NCBI GenBank assembly: GCA_031260015.1
Contig: JAIRKR010000037.1
Location: forward strand, 1-21,983
Direction of reading: 5' to 3'
Length of the DNA: 21,983 bases
DNA from: Puniceicoccales bacterium
GTDB taxonomy: Bacteria; Verrucomicrobiota; Verrucomicrobiia; Opitutales; UBA9783
Position numbers and translations under genes: made by a program. Positions 7,662 to 15,121 of this stretch are shown piece by piece (the first letter of the stretch is position 1; every line of letters begins with the position of its first letter). The notes below the pieces were generated by a model. That model did not search any database and was not told the DNA's origin. It saw only the letters and a list, made by a program, of their open reading frames with translations.

Positions 7662-8507
7662 ATGTCTTTATTTGGTAAGCCAAAATATTCCACGGTCACC
7701 GTTCGAAAAAACGACATCCCAAAAGATGTTTGGACGAAATGTCCGGTTACGGGAGAAATTGTTTACAACAAAACCCTCCAAGAAAATTGGATGGTCGTTC
7801 CCAAAAGTGGCTATCACTTTCCATTGCCGGCTCCAGAACGCATTCGTCTACTCATGGATACGGGGAGCTTTGAAGAAAAAGATACGCAGCTGCACGCCTC
7901 CGATCCACTCAAATTTGAGGGTCCCCAATCGTATCTCGATAAAATTGCACAACATCAGAAAAAAACGGGACTTACGGATGCGGTGATTTGTGGAATGGGT
8001 CGATTGGAAGGGTATCTTACTTCTATGGCGGTTATGGATTTCCGTTTTTTGGGTGGCAGCATGGGATCGGTGGTGGGTGAAAAAATTACGCGTTGTATCG
8101 AAAGAGGTGTAGAGAAAAAATGTCCCGTCATCATCATCTCTGCGTCGGGAGGTGCACGCATGTATGAAGGTATTTTAAGTCTTATGCAGATGGCAAAAAC
8201 GAGTGCAGCTTTGGCCAAGTTATCGCAGGCGCACCTGCCGTTTATTTCCGTTTTGACAAATCCAACGATGGCGGGCGTTATGGCGAGTTTTGCCTCTCTG
8301 GGAGATTTAATTCTTGCGGAGCCGGGTGCACTTATTGGATTTGCGGGTCCTCGTGTCATCAAGGATACAACGCAGCAGGAACTGCCTAAAGGTTTCCAAA
8401 CGGCTGAATTTTTATTGCAACACGGATTGATTGATCAGATTGTATTCCGCAGTCAATTAAAGTCTCGCCTGGCAACTTTTCTGCAAGCTTTTTCGGGAAA
8501 ATCGTAA
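7662..8507 (+). CDS. accD: Acetyl-CoA carboxylase carboxyltransferase subunit beta
   Basis: A 281-aa beta subunit of the carboxyltransferase that, with AccA, moves the carboxyl group from biotin to acetyl-CoA to form malonyl-CoA for fatty acid synthesis. The crotonase-like core is intact: GGSMGSVVGEKI, ASGGARMYEGILSLMQM, and TMAGVMASFASLGDLI followed by EPGALIGFAGPRVI. The N-terminus lines up with E. coli AccD residue for residue, but of the four zinc ligands (C27, C30, C46, C49) only C27 remains; the others are T30, V46 and S49. The surrounding fold residues (WTKC, VVPKSGYHF) are kept, so the ribbon may persist without zinc. No accA is seen in the window. A good Shine-Dalgarno site at 7648-7654 sets the start. 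Confidence 0.95.
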   Translation: MSLFGKPKYSTVTVRKNDIPKDVWTKCPVTGEIVYNKTLQENWMVVPKSGYHFPLPAPERIRLLMDTGSFEEKDTQLHASDPLKFEGPQSYLDKIAQHQKKTGLTDAVICGMGRLEGYLTSMAVMDFRFLGGSMGSVVGEKITRCIERGVEKKCPVIIISASGGARMYEGILSLMQMAKTSAALAKLSQAHLPFISVLTNPTMAGVMASFASLGDLILAEPGALIGFAGPRVIKDTTQQELPKGFQTAEFLLQHGLIDQIVFRSQLKSRLATFLQAFSGKS

Positions 8508-8556
8508 AATGTAGGAACAGAGGGCTCCAGGCGGCGATACGAGGACGGATGTTTCT

Positions 8557-8583
8557 ACGTTTTAATGAACGGTAAACGTTTTT
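8557..8583 (+). terminator. Possible weak terminator after accD
   Basis: ACGTTT (8557-8562) and AAACGT (8574-8579) form a perfect 6-bp stem around an 11-nt loop, followed by TTTT. It lies 50 nt after the accD stop, between convergent genes. The stem is AT-rich and the T tract short, so it would be weak. Confidence 0.3.
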
Positions 8584-8588
8584 CTGAT

Positions 8589-9770
8589 TTACTTACGTGT
8601 GAGTACAAGCTTTTTGTGCCAAAACAACGCTTTGCCTTGGGTGTAGCAAAAACTACCATAAGTGGGCTTGCAATTAAAGTTTGCCAAATTTTTGATTGCT
8701 TGATAAATAGGTTCCGATGGATTACCACACTGGTACAATTCGAAACTACATGCTTCTTCGGCGACGCTTTCCATCAGCGTTTGGTTTAAAAACAAACTAA
8801 AGAGTTGGTCGTGGAAGGGGGATGAATCATAGGCTGGGTACACCAGTCGACCCTCCGGTTTCAGCATACGTCCAAATGCTATCCAGGCTTCTGGATAAAC
8901 GTACTCACGCGTCTGACCACCTACGATGATATAGTCAAATGCATTATATAGGTCCGGAAAAATTTCTAATAGCTGCGGCATTTGGCAAAAACAAGTTTTT
9001 ATTTGATTATGGTCGTTCGAAGGGCGGTCTCCCCAAGCACTTAAAAATAACGACCGTTCATAACCGGGAATATGTGCATAAATATTTCCACCTTCCGTGG
9101 GCAAGGTTTGATCAAATCCCACAAACAGCACCGTTTTATCGCTACTCGGTTGATTGAGTACTCTTGCAATTACCGACTGATCCAATGCCATCACGGCGCA
9201 GTTTTCTCCTTTTTGTGCACATTTTTTGCAATATTCGGGTTCACGCATGACCATACCCATGGAAGGTGTTCGCATGCATTCTCCAAAAATTTGTGCAAAT
9301 GGCTTACGGCTAAAATCTTGTCCAATGGTATCCCCTACAGGCATAATATTTTCGGGGAGAGGAATTAAAGAAGTAAGCGATTGCTGATGGGAAATGAAAT
9401 CGAGAAAAACACCCACATGATCTCTGCGATAACAAGATGAAATGTACTTTTGCAGAAATGCATTAATGGCTAAGGACCGCTGATTACAATACGTATGTTT
9501 TGCGACGTGAGGCAATCCTCGTATACATTCGCTTGCCAAATCTTGTATCGACCGATAAAGAGATTTCCCAGAGGGGGTTAAGACGTAATACCGATATTGC
9601 ATATTCCAATCAAACATTCCATCGATGGTCTTCATTTGATAGAGCAATTTTATGTGATCACCGGAGGGGCAATCGTCGACTATTCGATAATCGCCTTCGT
9701 TCCCCCAACAGACACTTTTTAAACAAAAACATGCAACATGGGCCGCGATAACGTAACGTAAAGATTTCAT
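8589..9770 (-). CDS. Protein of unknown function; possible signal peptide and weak methyltransferase-like C-terminus
   Basis: I do not recognise the family. From ATG at 9770 the protein is 393 aa and begins MKSLRYVIAAHVACFCL, which looks like a short signal peptide or anchor. The purine run GGGGAAGG precedes this ATG, though very closely. The frame stays open to a TTG at 9890, which would add 40 residues; I prefer 9770 because it exposes the hydrophobic N-terminus. A CKKC plus two further cysteines sit mid-protein (EYCKKCAQKGENC). The last third has 'VLFVGFD', 'FDYIIVGG' and 'FGRMLKPEGRLVYPAYD', spaced like motifs I, IV and VI of class I SAM methyltransferases, but the glycine-rich SAM loop is poor. 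It could be a degenerate methyltransferase, an exported enzyme, or something unrelated. It stands alone on this strand between accD and MFS carrier 2. Confidence 0.7.
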   Translation of the reverse strand: MKSLRYVIAAHVACFCLKSVCWGNEGDYRIVDDCPSGDHIKLLYQMKTIDGMFDWNMQYRYYVLTPSGKSLYRSIQDLASECIRGLPHVAKHTYCNQRSLAINAFLQKYISSCYRRDHVGVFLDFISHQQSLTSLIPLPENIMPVGDTIGQDFSRKPFAQIFGECMRTPSMGMVMREPEYCKKCAQKGENCAVMALDQSVIARVLNQPSSDKTVLFVGFDQTLPTEGGNIYAHIPGYERSLFLSAWGDRPSNDHNQIKTCFCQMPQLLEIFPDLYNAFDYIIVGGQTREYVYPEAWIAFGRMLKPEGRLVYPAYDSSPFHDQLFSLFLNQTLMESVAEEACSFELYQCGNPSEPIYQAIKNLANFNCKPTYGSFCYTQGKALFWHKKLVLTRK

Positions 9771-9902
9771 GCCTTCCCCATTAGCAATATTGATACCAAA
9801 TGGAGCTTTCCCCATGAGTGTTTCCAAAAACTTGGGATGACCGAACACCCAGAAAGGGTCTACGGTCTGTGGGTACAACCTGTTTAGCAAGGCAGTAAAA
9901 AC

Positions 9903-9908
9903 TATAAT
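9903..9908 (+). promoter_or_regulatory. -10 box TATAAT upstream of MFS transporter 2
   Basis: A perfect TATAAT. Transcription would start near 9915, which would place the TTG at 9911 outside the message and favours ATG 9938 or 9947. No good -35 box lies 16-18 nt upstream, so confidence is limited. Confidence 0.4.
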
Positions 9909-9937
9909 ACTTGACTCGTCATCGCTTTGAAGCGTTA

Positions 9938-11158
9938 ATGGGGGTCATGGATAAAGGGCAAAGTCATCTTGATGCAAAGTTTAGTTTGCTAAAGTTTTCT
10001 TGCATCAGCACTTTACTTTTGTGTCCTTCCATTCTGGGACGTACACCACTTATTTCTTGTTTTAAACCGTATTTACAGGCAAAGACCCATTTAAACGATA
10101 TGCAGCTATCGTTAACCTACTCGATAGGAACGCTATTGGCAAGTTTCCTTGTCCCTTATGCGGTGTGCATGTGGGGTAAACAGTTTTCTCTGCGTAAAAT
10201 TTTCCAACATACTTATTGCCTGCTTGCGGGCTGTTTTTTATGTCTCATCGTTCTTACGGCACAACCTTTGCCCATGCCGTTAACGTTCTTGATACTCTGC
10301 GTCATTTTTACGGGCATTCGCTTATGTGGGCAAGGGCAACTGCCTCTGTGCATTAGGACATTTACGGCCACCTTGTACGATGCAAAGATATGTTCCTGGA
10401 TGGCCTCTTTGCACACAACTTTTCTTGTCTTATGCGCTGGGGTTGTCACTTACCTGTTGGCGCATTACAACGCCTTTTATCAATGGTCCTGGGTATGGGG
10501 GGGCGAAGTCATTTGTCTCCTTCTTATCACTTTGTGTGTGCCCTCAAAACTGCCTTCGATGTTATCGTACGGTGTAAAATCTGTACATAAGTGCATCTGG
10601 GGACTAAAAAATTTTCCAAGTCCATTCAAATGGGGGCTTGCAATCATTGCGCTCCACAATCTTCAAGCGACTGCGATTGCATTCCACTGGTCCGACTTTG
10701 CCATCGAAAAAAATATTTCTTTGTCGGACATTTACAAACTATTTCTACCCATAGCTATACTTGAGCTCATTTTTAATCCCCTATGTTCGTGGTTAACTCA
10801 TAAAATTAAGTTTACGGCCATCCATGTACTCTCGGTGATACTTATTTTATGCAGCACAAGTATTGCATGCCTTCCATCCTTATCGGGACGTTGTTCCATC
10901 GTCATCCTGCTCGCACTGGGTTGGAGTTTTAATCATGTGCTGTCCTACAGTTTACCTGCATTATTATTGCCGAAAGAGCAAATGCCGTTGGGGTTTGCAA
11001 CACTTATCGGATGGACCAATCTGTGCAGCGCCATAGGGCCCTATTTGTACAGCCTATTAGCTTTTTCTAACAACAGTTATATGATCGCAAACAATTATAT
11101 CATCGTTCTTAATATGCTCATGTGGATACCTATAGTCTCCCGCAAAGAGGCTTTATAA
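9938..11158 (+). CDS. MFS transporter 2 (divergent)
   Basis: About 406 aa, almost entirely hydrophobic helices separated by short loops, with roughly 12 segments. It is a divergent MFS protein: the loop 2-3 motif has decayed to 'VCMWGKQFSLRK', without the usual aspartate. It appears distantly related to MFS carrier 3: both have a 'GRT' after the first helix, an 'LQ.T..AFH' in the second half, and a 'NH.L.Y..P' followed by 'GP' near the end. Start candidates are TTG 9911, ATG 9938 and ATG 9947; the TATAAT at 9903-9908 argues against TTG 9911, and between the two ATGs the choice is open. The substrate is unknown. It is convergent with the 652-aa gene, 26 nt away. Confidence 0.75.
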   Translation: MGVMDKGQSHLDAKFSLLKFSCISTLLLCPSILGRTPLISCFKPYLQAKTHLNDMQLSLTYSIGTLLASFLVPYAVCMWGKQFSLRKIFQHTYCLLAGCFLCLIVLTAQPLPMPLTFLILCVIFTGIRLCGQGQLPLCIRTFTATLYDAKICSWMASLHTTFLVLCAGVVTYLLAHYNAFYQWSWVWGGEVICLLLITLCVPSKLPSMLSYGVKSVHKCIWGLKNFPSPFKWGLAIIALHNLQATAIAFHWSDFAIEKNISLSDIYKLFLPIAILELIFNPLCSWLTHKIKFTAIHVLSVILILCSTSIACLPSLSGRCSIVILLALGWSFNHVLSYSLPALLLPKEQMPLGFATLIGWTNLCSAIGPYLYSLLAFSNNSYMIANNYIIVLNMLMWIPIVSRKEAL

Positions 11159-11184
11159 GCCTTCGAACACAACCCTAAAATATT

Positions 11185-13143
11185 TTATCCTATACGACCT
11201 ACGATACCGCTATAAGTGTCGTGTGCACGATTTCGGAACGTAGAAGCTGCGGAATCAAACGTATCAATTTTTGTGCGCATCGTGGACACATCGTTGTTAA
11301 TGGACTCAATAGTTGTATTGATGTATTCCGACTTATTTGTAAATGCCGTTGTCCACGAACTCACCATATTTGCATCAACTGCATTTGCACGCATCCATTC
11401 ATGATCTTCACCATGTACAACACTACCAAACAAGATACTGTCTACATCGATCGCCTTAGGGAGCCACTCTTTCACGACATCCCCCGTTGGTGAGTCGAAC
11501 TGAGCAAACAAAATGTTGTTCGCATTATCCGTTGGTTTATAAACAACAAACTCGTTCACCCTACACTGACCGGAAATGAGGCAAAGTGTTTCACCTCTGA
11601 GACTATTATTCCCTCTACTGTCAGCGTATATATCATTTGCGTATTCAAATTTTCCATAAATTTTGCATCCAGAATCGCTCGCCACACAATCACTTGCCGA
11701 TAGTACTAGTCTGTCTGGATTTCCCCGTATAGCCCGCTCTACCACATAATGTATTCCATTGGACGTTGTACCATGCCCGGTTCTGTCCGTATTGCCATCA
11801 TAACATACATACGGATCAGGTGTACCATCAGGAAGTATTCCATTCATCCAGAGTTCTGTACCCAAAAACGCTGCCAATCCATCGGCACTCGCTTTTACAA
11901 GCAAATAGTTGCCACTGGTCGTTAAGGAATAACCATCATCTGTCCTTGTTTCATTACAGGATAACACTAAATATTGTTCCTTTTTATTATTGATGGTTAA
12001 CGTTTTCAATCCGCGCAACGTACCTTCGCACAAGAAGCGCAAAGCAAGGGCAGTAGCATCCGGAATACGATTCTTTTTTTCACCACGAGACTGGCTGGCA
12101 TTCAATAAATCGAGTCCTCTGTTGATGAATGTTAAACACTGGTTCAGCGCTTCGATGCGGCCCATCATGAGCGATATGTTTTGTCGTAAAGCTTGCGTTT
12201 TAATCTCCAAAAATGAAGATAAGGCATTGATGGGACCGTCGCGATCAATGAGATAGCCTATATAAAATAACTCTAACGCTCCCAATTCCTTCGTATCTTC
12301 GGTGCCACTTGTACTGACTTCATTGGGTAAACACGGATAACCCGTCCTTAAGTCATCTGGAAAAACAGTTTGCGGTTGGTTATGGTTTAATATGAGATTA
12401 TAATACAATTTAATAAACTTCAATTTATCCAGCCTGCTCAGTTCGTTAAATGTATTGATTTCTTTGGTTTCTGGACCCCCAGAATTGACACAATTTACGG
12501 CTATTCCCCTTAAAGCATCCAAGGAACCATAGGAACCACTCAATTGGGAGGTTATGTTGTAAGGAGAACTAAAACCTATGGCGTCGTATGCTTCTTCCCA
12601 AGTGTCGCCGTTATAATTGTATTGGAAATGCTCACTAAATTCTATAACTAGTTTTCTACATAATTGATCCTGGCTTTGCAATTCATCCAACAATACGTGC
12701 GCTTGATTATTGACGTTACCATTAGCGGGGTTTAGGTTATCGAGTGCTTTCAAAACATCCCCCGCAGCTTTAATGTATCCACAGAAAGCCTTTAAATCAT
12801 TCACAATCTCCTTCAAATAATACGTGTATGCCCTGTTGCCTTCTCTACTAATAGTGTCACCTAATCCTTCATTGGGCCATGTTTGAGATACTGTTACCTC
12901 ACATGATGCATTCATCGAAACCGACAATGAAATGTGTTGGGCTGAAGGTCTTTCTAGATTTACAATATCTTGTAATGCCTTCAGGAGCTTATCTGCTATG
13001 GCCGTATATTGGGTCCTAAATAAGTTTTTATAGCCATCACATGTTGCCTTCAAATTTGTATCGGTGGCAATGGGCTCACCCGTAGTGCTACTCCGAGGAA
13101 TGGGATACGTATAAGTAACGGAACTTAAGTTATTAAATGACAT
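11185..13143 (-). CDS. Unknown 652-aa protein with T3SS needle-tip-like layout
   Basis: I recognise no named family by motif. The first 310 residues or so look helical and polar. A long amphipathic helix follows (about 315-365, IKTQALRQNISLMMGRIEAL and on). Then comes a mixed, glycine-, asparagine- and cysteine-containing region (about 370-595), and the protein ends in a second long helix (about 600-650, TTIESINNDVSTMRTKIDTF). A helical N-terminal domain, then two long helices flanking an inserted alpha/beta domain, is the arrangement of IpaD/SipD/LcrV needle-tip proteins; the size is about twice theirs. There is no signal peptide and no membrane segment, which fits T3SS export or a cytoplasmic protein. 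About 14 cysteines are unusual for a T3SS substrate. The ATG follows the 133-aa gene's TAG by 2 nt, so the two are one operon. The tip-protein reading is inference from layout. Confidence 0.8.
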   Translation of the reverse strand: MSFNNLSSVTYTYPIPRSSTTGEPIATDTNLKATCDGYKNLFRTQYTAIADKLLKALQDIVNLERPSAQHISLSVSMNASCEVTVSQTWPNEGLGDTISREGNRAYTYYLKEIVNDLKAFCGYIKAAGDVLKALDNLNPANGNVNNQAHVLLDELQSQDQLCRKLVIEFSEHFQYNYNGDTWEEAYDAIGFSSPYNITSQLSGSYGSLDALRGIAVNCVNSGGPETKEINTFNELSRLDKLKFIKLYYNLILNHNQPQTVFPDDLRTGYPCLPNEVSTSGTEDTKELGALELFYIGYLIDRDGPINALSSFLEIKTQALRQNISLMMGRIEALNQCLTFINRGLDLLNASQSRGEKKNRIPDATALALRFLCEGTLRGLKTLTINNKKEQYLVLSCNETRTDDGYSLTTSGNYLLVKASADGLAAFLGTELWMNGILPDGTPDPYVCYDGNTDRTGHGTTSNGIHYVVERAIRGNPDRLVLSASDCVASDSGCKIYGKFEYANDIYADSRGNNSLRGETLCLISGQCRVNEFVVYKPTDNANNILFAQFDSPTGDVVKEWLPKAIDVDSILFGSVVHGEDHEWMRANAVDANMVSSWTTAFTNKSEYINTTIESINNDVSTMRTKIDTFDSAASTFRNRAHDTYSGIVGRIG

Positions 13144-13145
13144 AA

Positions 13146-13547
13146 CTAAATTAACCTATTTTGGGGCAACTTGCACTTCAATTGTTTCGTAAAAGGCGTG
13201 CAAACGGGTTCTCGATGATGGGCCGTTGAGGTTCTTTTAGAATCCAAAAGACTCAATTCTTCATCCGGTTTTTCTGCCAAAGGAATTAAGGTTTCCAATG
13301 TTCGGACCATATTTTTTTCACTGGGATTAATGGTTCTCAATAAGCCTATCGTAGTTTTCAAATTTTCAGGCGTAAACAGGCTACCTTGAACGTTTTCCGT
13401 CTTAGAGTTTGCAAACCTCCTCTGCAAAACCCTTAACCGTTCATCTAACTTTTTTAGCTCCTCCATTGCGGATTCACCAGGGTTTTTATATGCGTCGTAC
13501 AAGTTCATATCCACAGCATGACGTAAGCAAATTTCAGGCCAATCCAA
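13146..13547 (-). CDS. Unknown small protein (up to 133 aa), first gene of the operon with the 652-aa gene
   Basis: Unrecognised. The longest form starts at TTG 13547; GTG 13514 and ATG 13508 (MNLYDAYKNPGES) are shorter alternatives, and none has a good Shine-Dalgarno site. The middle has a charged helical stretch (ESAMEELKKLDERLRVLQRR), then 'LKTTIGLLRTINPSEKNMV', and a basic tail. The tight spacing to the 652-aa gene suggests a linked function, such as a chaperone or partner, but the protein is not clearly acidic as T3SS chaperones usually are. The stop is TAG. Its 5' end faces the zinc-ribbon gene head to head with about 18 nt between the outermost starts, so their control regions must overlap coding sequence, or one of the shorter starts is used. 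Confidence 0.6.
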   Translation of the reverse strand: MDWPEICLRHAVDMNLYDAYKNPGESAMEELKKLDERLRVLQRRFANSKTENVQGSLFTPENLKTTIGLLRTINPSEKNMVRTLETLIPLAEKPDEELSLLDSKRTSTAHHREPVCTPFTKQLKCKLPQNRLI

Positions 13548-13565
13548 AATTTTGTACGGTAAAAT

Positions 13566-14330
13566 ATGTCGATTTTCTTTTACAATTTTCTCCGCTTCAC
13601 CTTAGATGATGAGGTGAATTTATTTTTACAACAATTATTAGAATTACAATCTCTGGATCAAACAGCGTTGGATACCAAAAAACAAATCGAAAACATCCAT
13701 CTAGAGATCGAACGCATACAAAAAAAAGCTTCTCAATTAAAAACACAGTTAACGCAAAAGCAACAATGTATGCAACGGCAGGAAGCGCAGTACCATAGCA
13801 ACGCATCCCAACTTCAATCTTTAGAAGCAACGCTCACAAAACAAAAAACAAGACAACTTTCCACGAAAAAAATGGAGGAATATCAAACGCTAGAGAATGC
13901 CAATGCCGACCTAAAGCGTAAAATTGACGATCTGGAAAACCAAATGCTCACGGATTTAGATCATCTTGAAGCTGAAAACAAAGACTATGCGCAGTGGGCC
14001 GCCGCCACACAACGCGATCTTGAACAGCTGCAACTTCGTGAAAAACAGTTGCAGTCCGAAAAACAAAGCCTGCAAACAACTTGCGCACAACAATATGCAA
14101 ACGTAAGTACTTTTGAAACTTCCTTACGAGGCCCATTTTACGAAGCTTACACCGTTTTGCGTCGTTGCGGAAAAGCATTTCCTCTCATTGTTCCCATTAT
14201 CAAAGGCAATCAGTGTTCCGGTTGTCACCTAAGTGTTTCCGGGGATACCCTTACAAAGGCCATACAGAACGCACATCCGCAATGCTGTGAAAATTGCGGA
14301 CGTCTGCTTTTTGTGGAACAAAAAAATTAA
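13566..14330 (+). CDS. Coiled-coil protein with C4-type zinc ribbon (zf-RING_7 family)
   Basis: Up to 254 aa. Residues 20-190 form a long coiled-coil hairpin rich in Gln, Lys, Glu and Leu, opening with 'LLELQSLDQTALDTKKQI', the usual start of this family. The C-terminus is a four-cysteine zinc ribbon: CSGCH, about 24 residues, then CENCGR. The family is widespread, including Chlamydia CT398, and is thought to act as an adaptor; CT398 has been linked to the secretion apparatus and sigma54. ATG 13566 and GTG 13614 are both possible starts. The second gives the more family-like N-terminus, and TAAAAT at 13560-13565 could then serve as a -10 box. It is convergent with infC, with a 6-nt gap. The position next to T3SS-like genes is suggestive only. 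Confidence 0.82.
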   Translation: MSIFFYNFLRFTLDDEVNLFLQQLLELQSLDQTALDTKKQIENIHLEIERIQKKASQLKTQLTQKQQCMQRQEAQYHSNASQLQSLEATLTKQKTRQLSTKKMEEYQTLENANADLKRKIDDLENQMLTDLDHLEAENKDYAQWAAATQRDLEQLQLREKQLQSEKQSLQTTCAQQYANVSTFETSLRGPFYEAYTVLRRCGKAFPLIVPIIKGNQCSGCHLSVSGDTLTKAIQNAHPQCCENCGRLLFVEQKN

Positions 14331-14336
14331 AGTATA

Positions 14337-14963
14337 CTAATGAGTTCCCTCTTGGGGCTCTCCAATGTCATCTTTTCGATGGTAGATTAAAGTACGTTTG
14401 GCCGTTGGCAAAGGCGTCATTAGGACAAAAATATTGCGACCACTGCGAACCACAGCAGCATCGGCAGTACCTATTTGCTTCAAATCTTCTACCATACGTT
14501 CTACCACTTCAACACCCATCTGTGGATTTCCCATTTGACGTCCCTTGAGATTGATATACAATTTAACTTTGTTGCCCTTAAACAAAAAATTTTCCGCCTG
14601 CCTTAACTTTGTTTGGTAGTCGTTTAATTCTATACTCACACCTAACTTAATTTCTTTTAGCTTGGTCGCCGTTGTTTTTTGAGATTTATTTTTTTTACTC
14701 TCCTCGTACATGTACTTACCAAAGTCTAGTACTTTGCACACGGGAGGCTGCGCCTTGGGAGAAATTTCAACCAGATCCAAACCACAACGCTGGGCCAACG
14801 CAAGCGCTTCTTGTACGGACAAGATACCCACTTGCTTACCATCACTGCCAATCACCCTCACTTCACGCGCCCGAATTTGCTTGTTTTTGCGAGGTAAATT
14901 GGAAAATTTTTTTTTATAAGGAAACTTTACGTTAGATTTTTTATACGATGGAACTGGATTCAT
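14337..14963 (-). CDS. infC: Translation initiation factor IF-3
   Basis: A 208-aa IF-3. The factor binds the 30S subunit, keeps it apart from 50S and checks start-codon/initiator-tRNA pairing. The N-domain signature NKQIRAREVRVIGSDGKQVG starts near residue 27, then 'GLDLVEISPKAQPPVCKVLDFGKY', and the C-domain with 'KEIKLGVSIELNDYQTKLRQ', 'FLFKGNKVKLYI' and 'GRQMGNP'. A basic extension of about 26 residues precedes the first domain. The start is ATG, not the rare AUU-type codon used for autoregulation in E. coli. The usual downstream partners rpmI and rplT are absent; the gene ends against the zinc-ribbon gene. A near-consensus promoter lies at 15009-15037. The stop is TAG. Confidence 0.96.
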   Translation of the reverse strand: MNPVPSYKKSNVKFPYKKKFSNLPRKNKQIRAREVRVIGSDGKQVGILSVQEALALAQRCGLDLVEISPKAQPPVCKVLDFGKYMYEESKKNKSQKTTATKLKEIKLGVSIELNDYQTKLRQAENFLFKGNKVKLYINLKGRQMGNPQMGVEVVERMVEDLKQIGTADAAVVRSGRNIFVLMTPLPTAKRTLIYHRKDDIGEPQEGTH

Positions 14964-15008
14964 GTATCTTAAATGCGAACGGGATACTAAAAATTAATGT
15001 ATACTTCC

Positions 15009-15037
15009 ATTAGAGGTAATAAGCGCTAGGCTGTCAA
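15009..15037 (-). promoter_or_regulatory. infC: sigma70-type promoter of infC
   Basis: On the minus strand: TTGACA (15032-15037, 6/6), a 17-nt spacer, TCTAAT (15009-15014, 5/6). The transcript would start near 15002, leaving a leader of about 40 nt before the ATG at 14963. The spacer contains CCTAGCGCT, shared with the promoter of MFS carrier 1. It is the strongest promoter match in the window. Confidence 0.7.
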
Positions 15038-15121
15038 AATTTTTTGCACACTTTCTTTGCACTCGTAACAAGGGATTGCTTTGCCATTGTCATCCATACA
15101 AAAACGCTTATTTTTCGAACT

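Noticed and set aside
7955..8362. 135-aa open frame on the minus strand inside accD
   Set aside because: It is the antisense shadow of the conserved carboxyltransferase core.
8565..8789. Short plus-strand open frame starting after accD
   Set aside because: It overlaps the 3' end of the long minus-strand gene, and its sequence is the antisense of that gene; the first 24 nt alone are intergenic.
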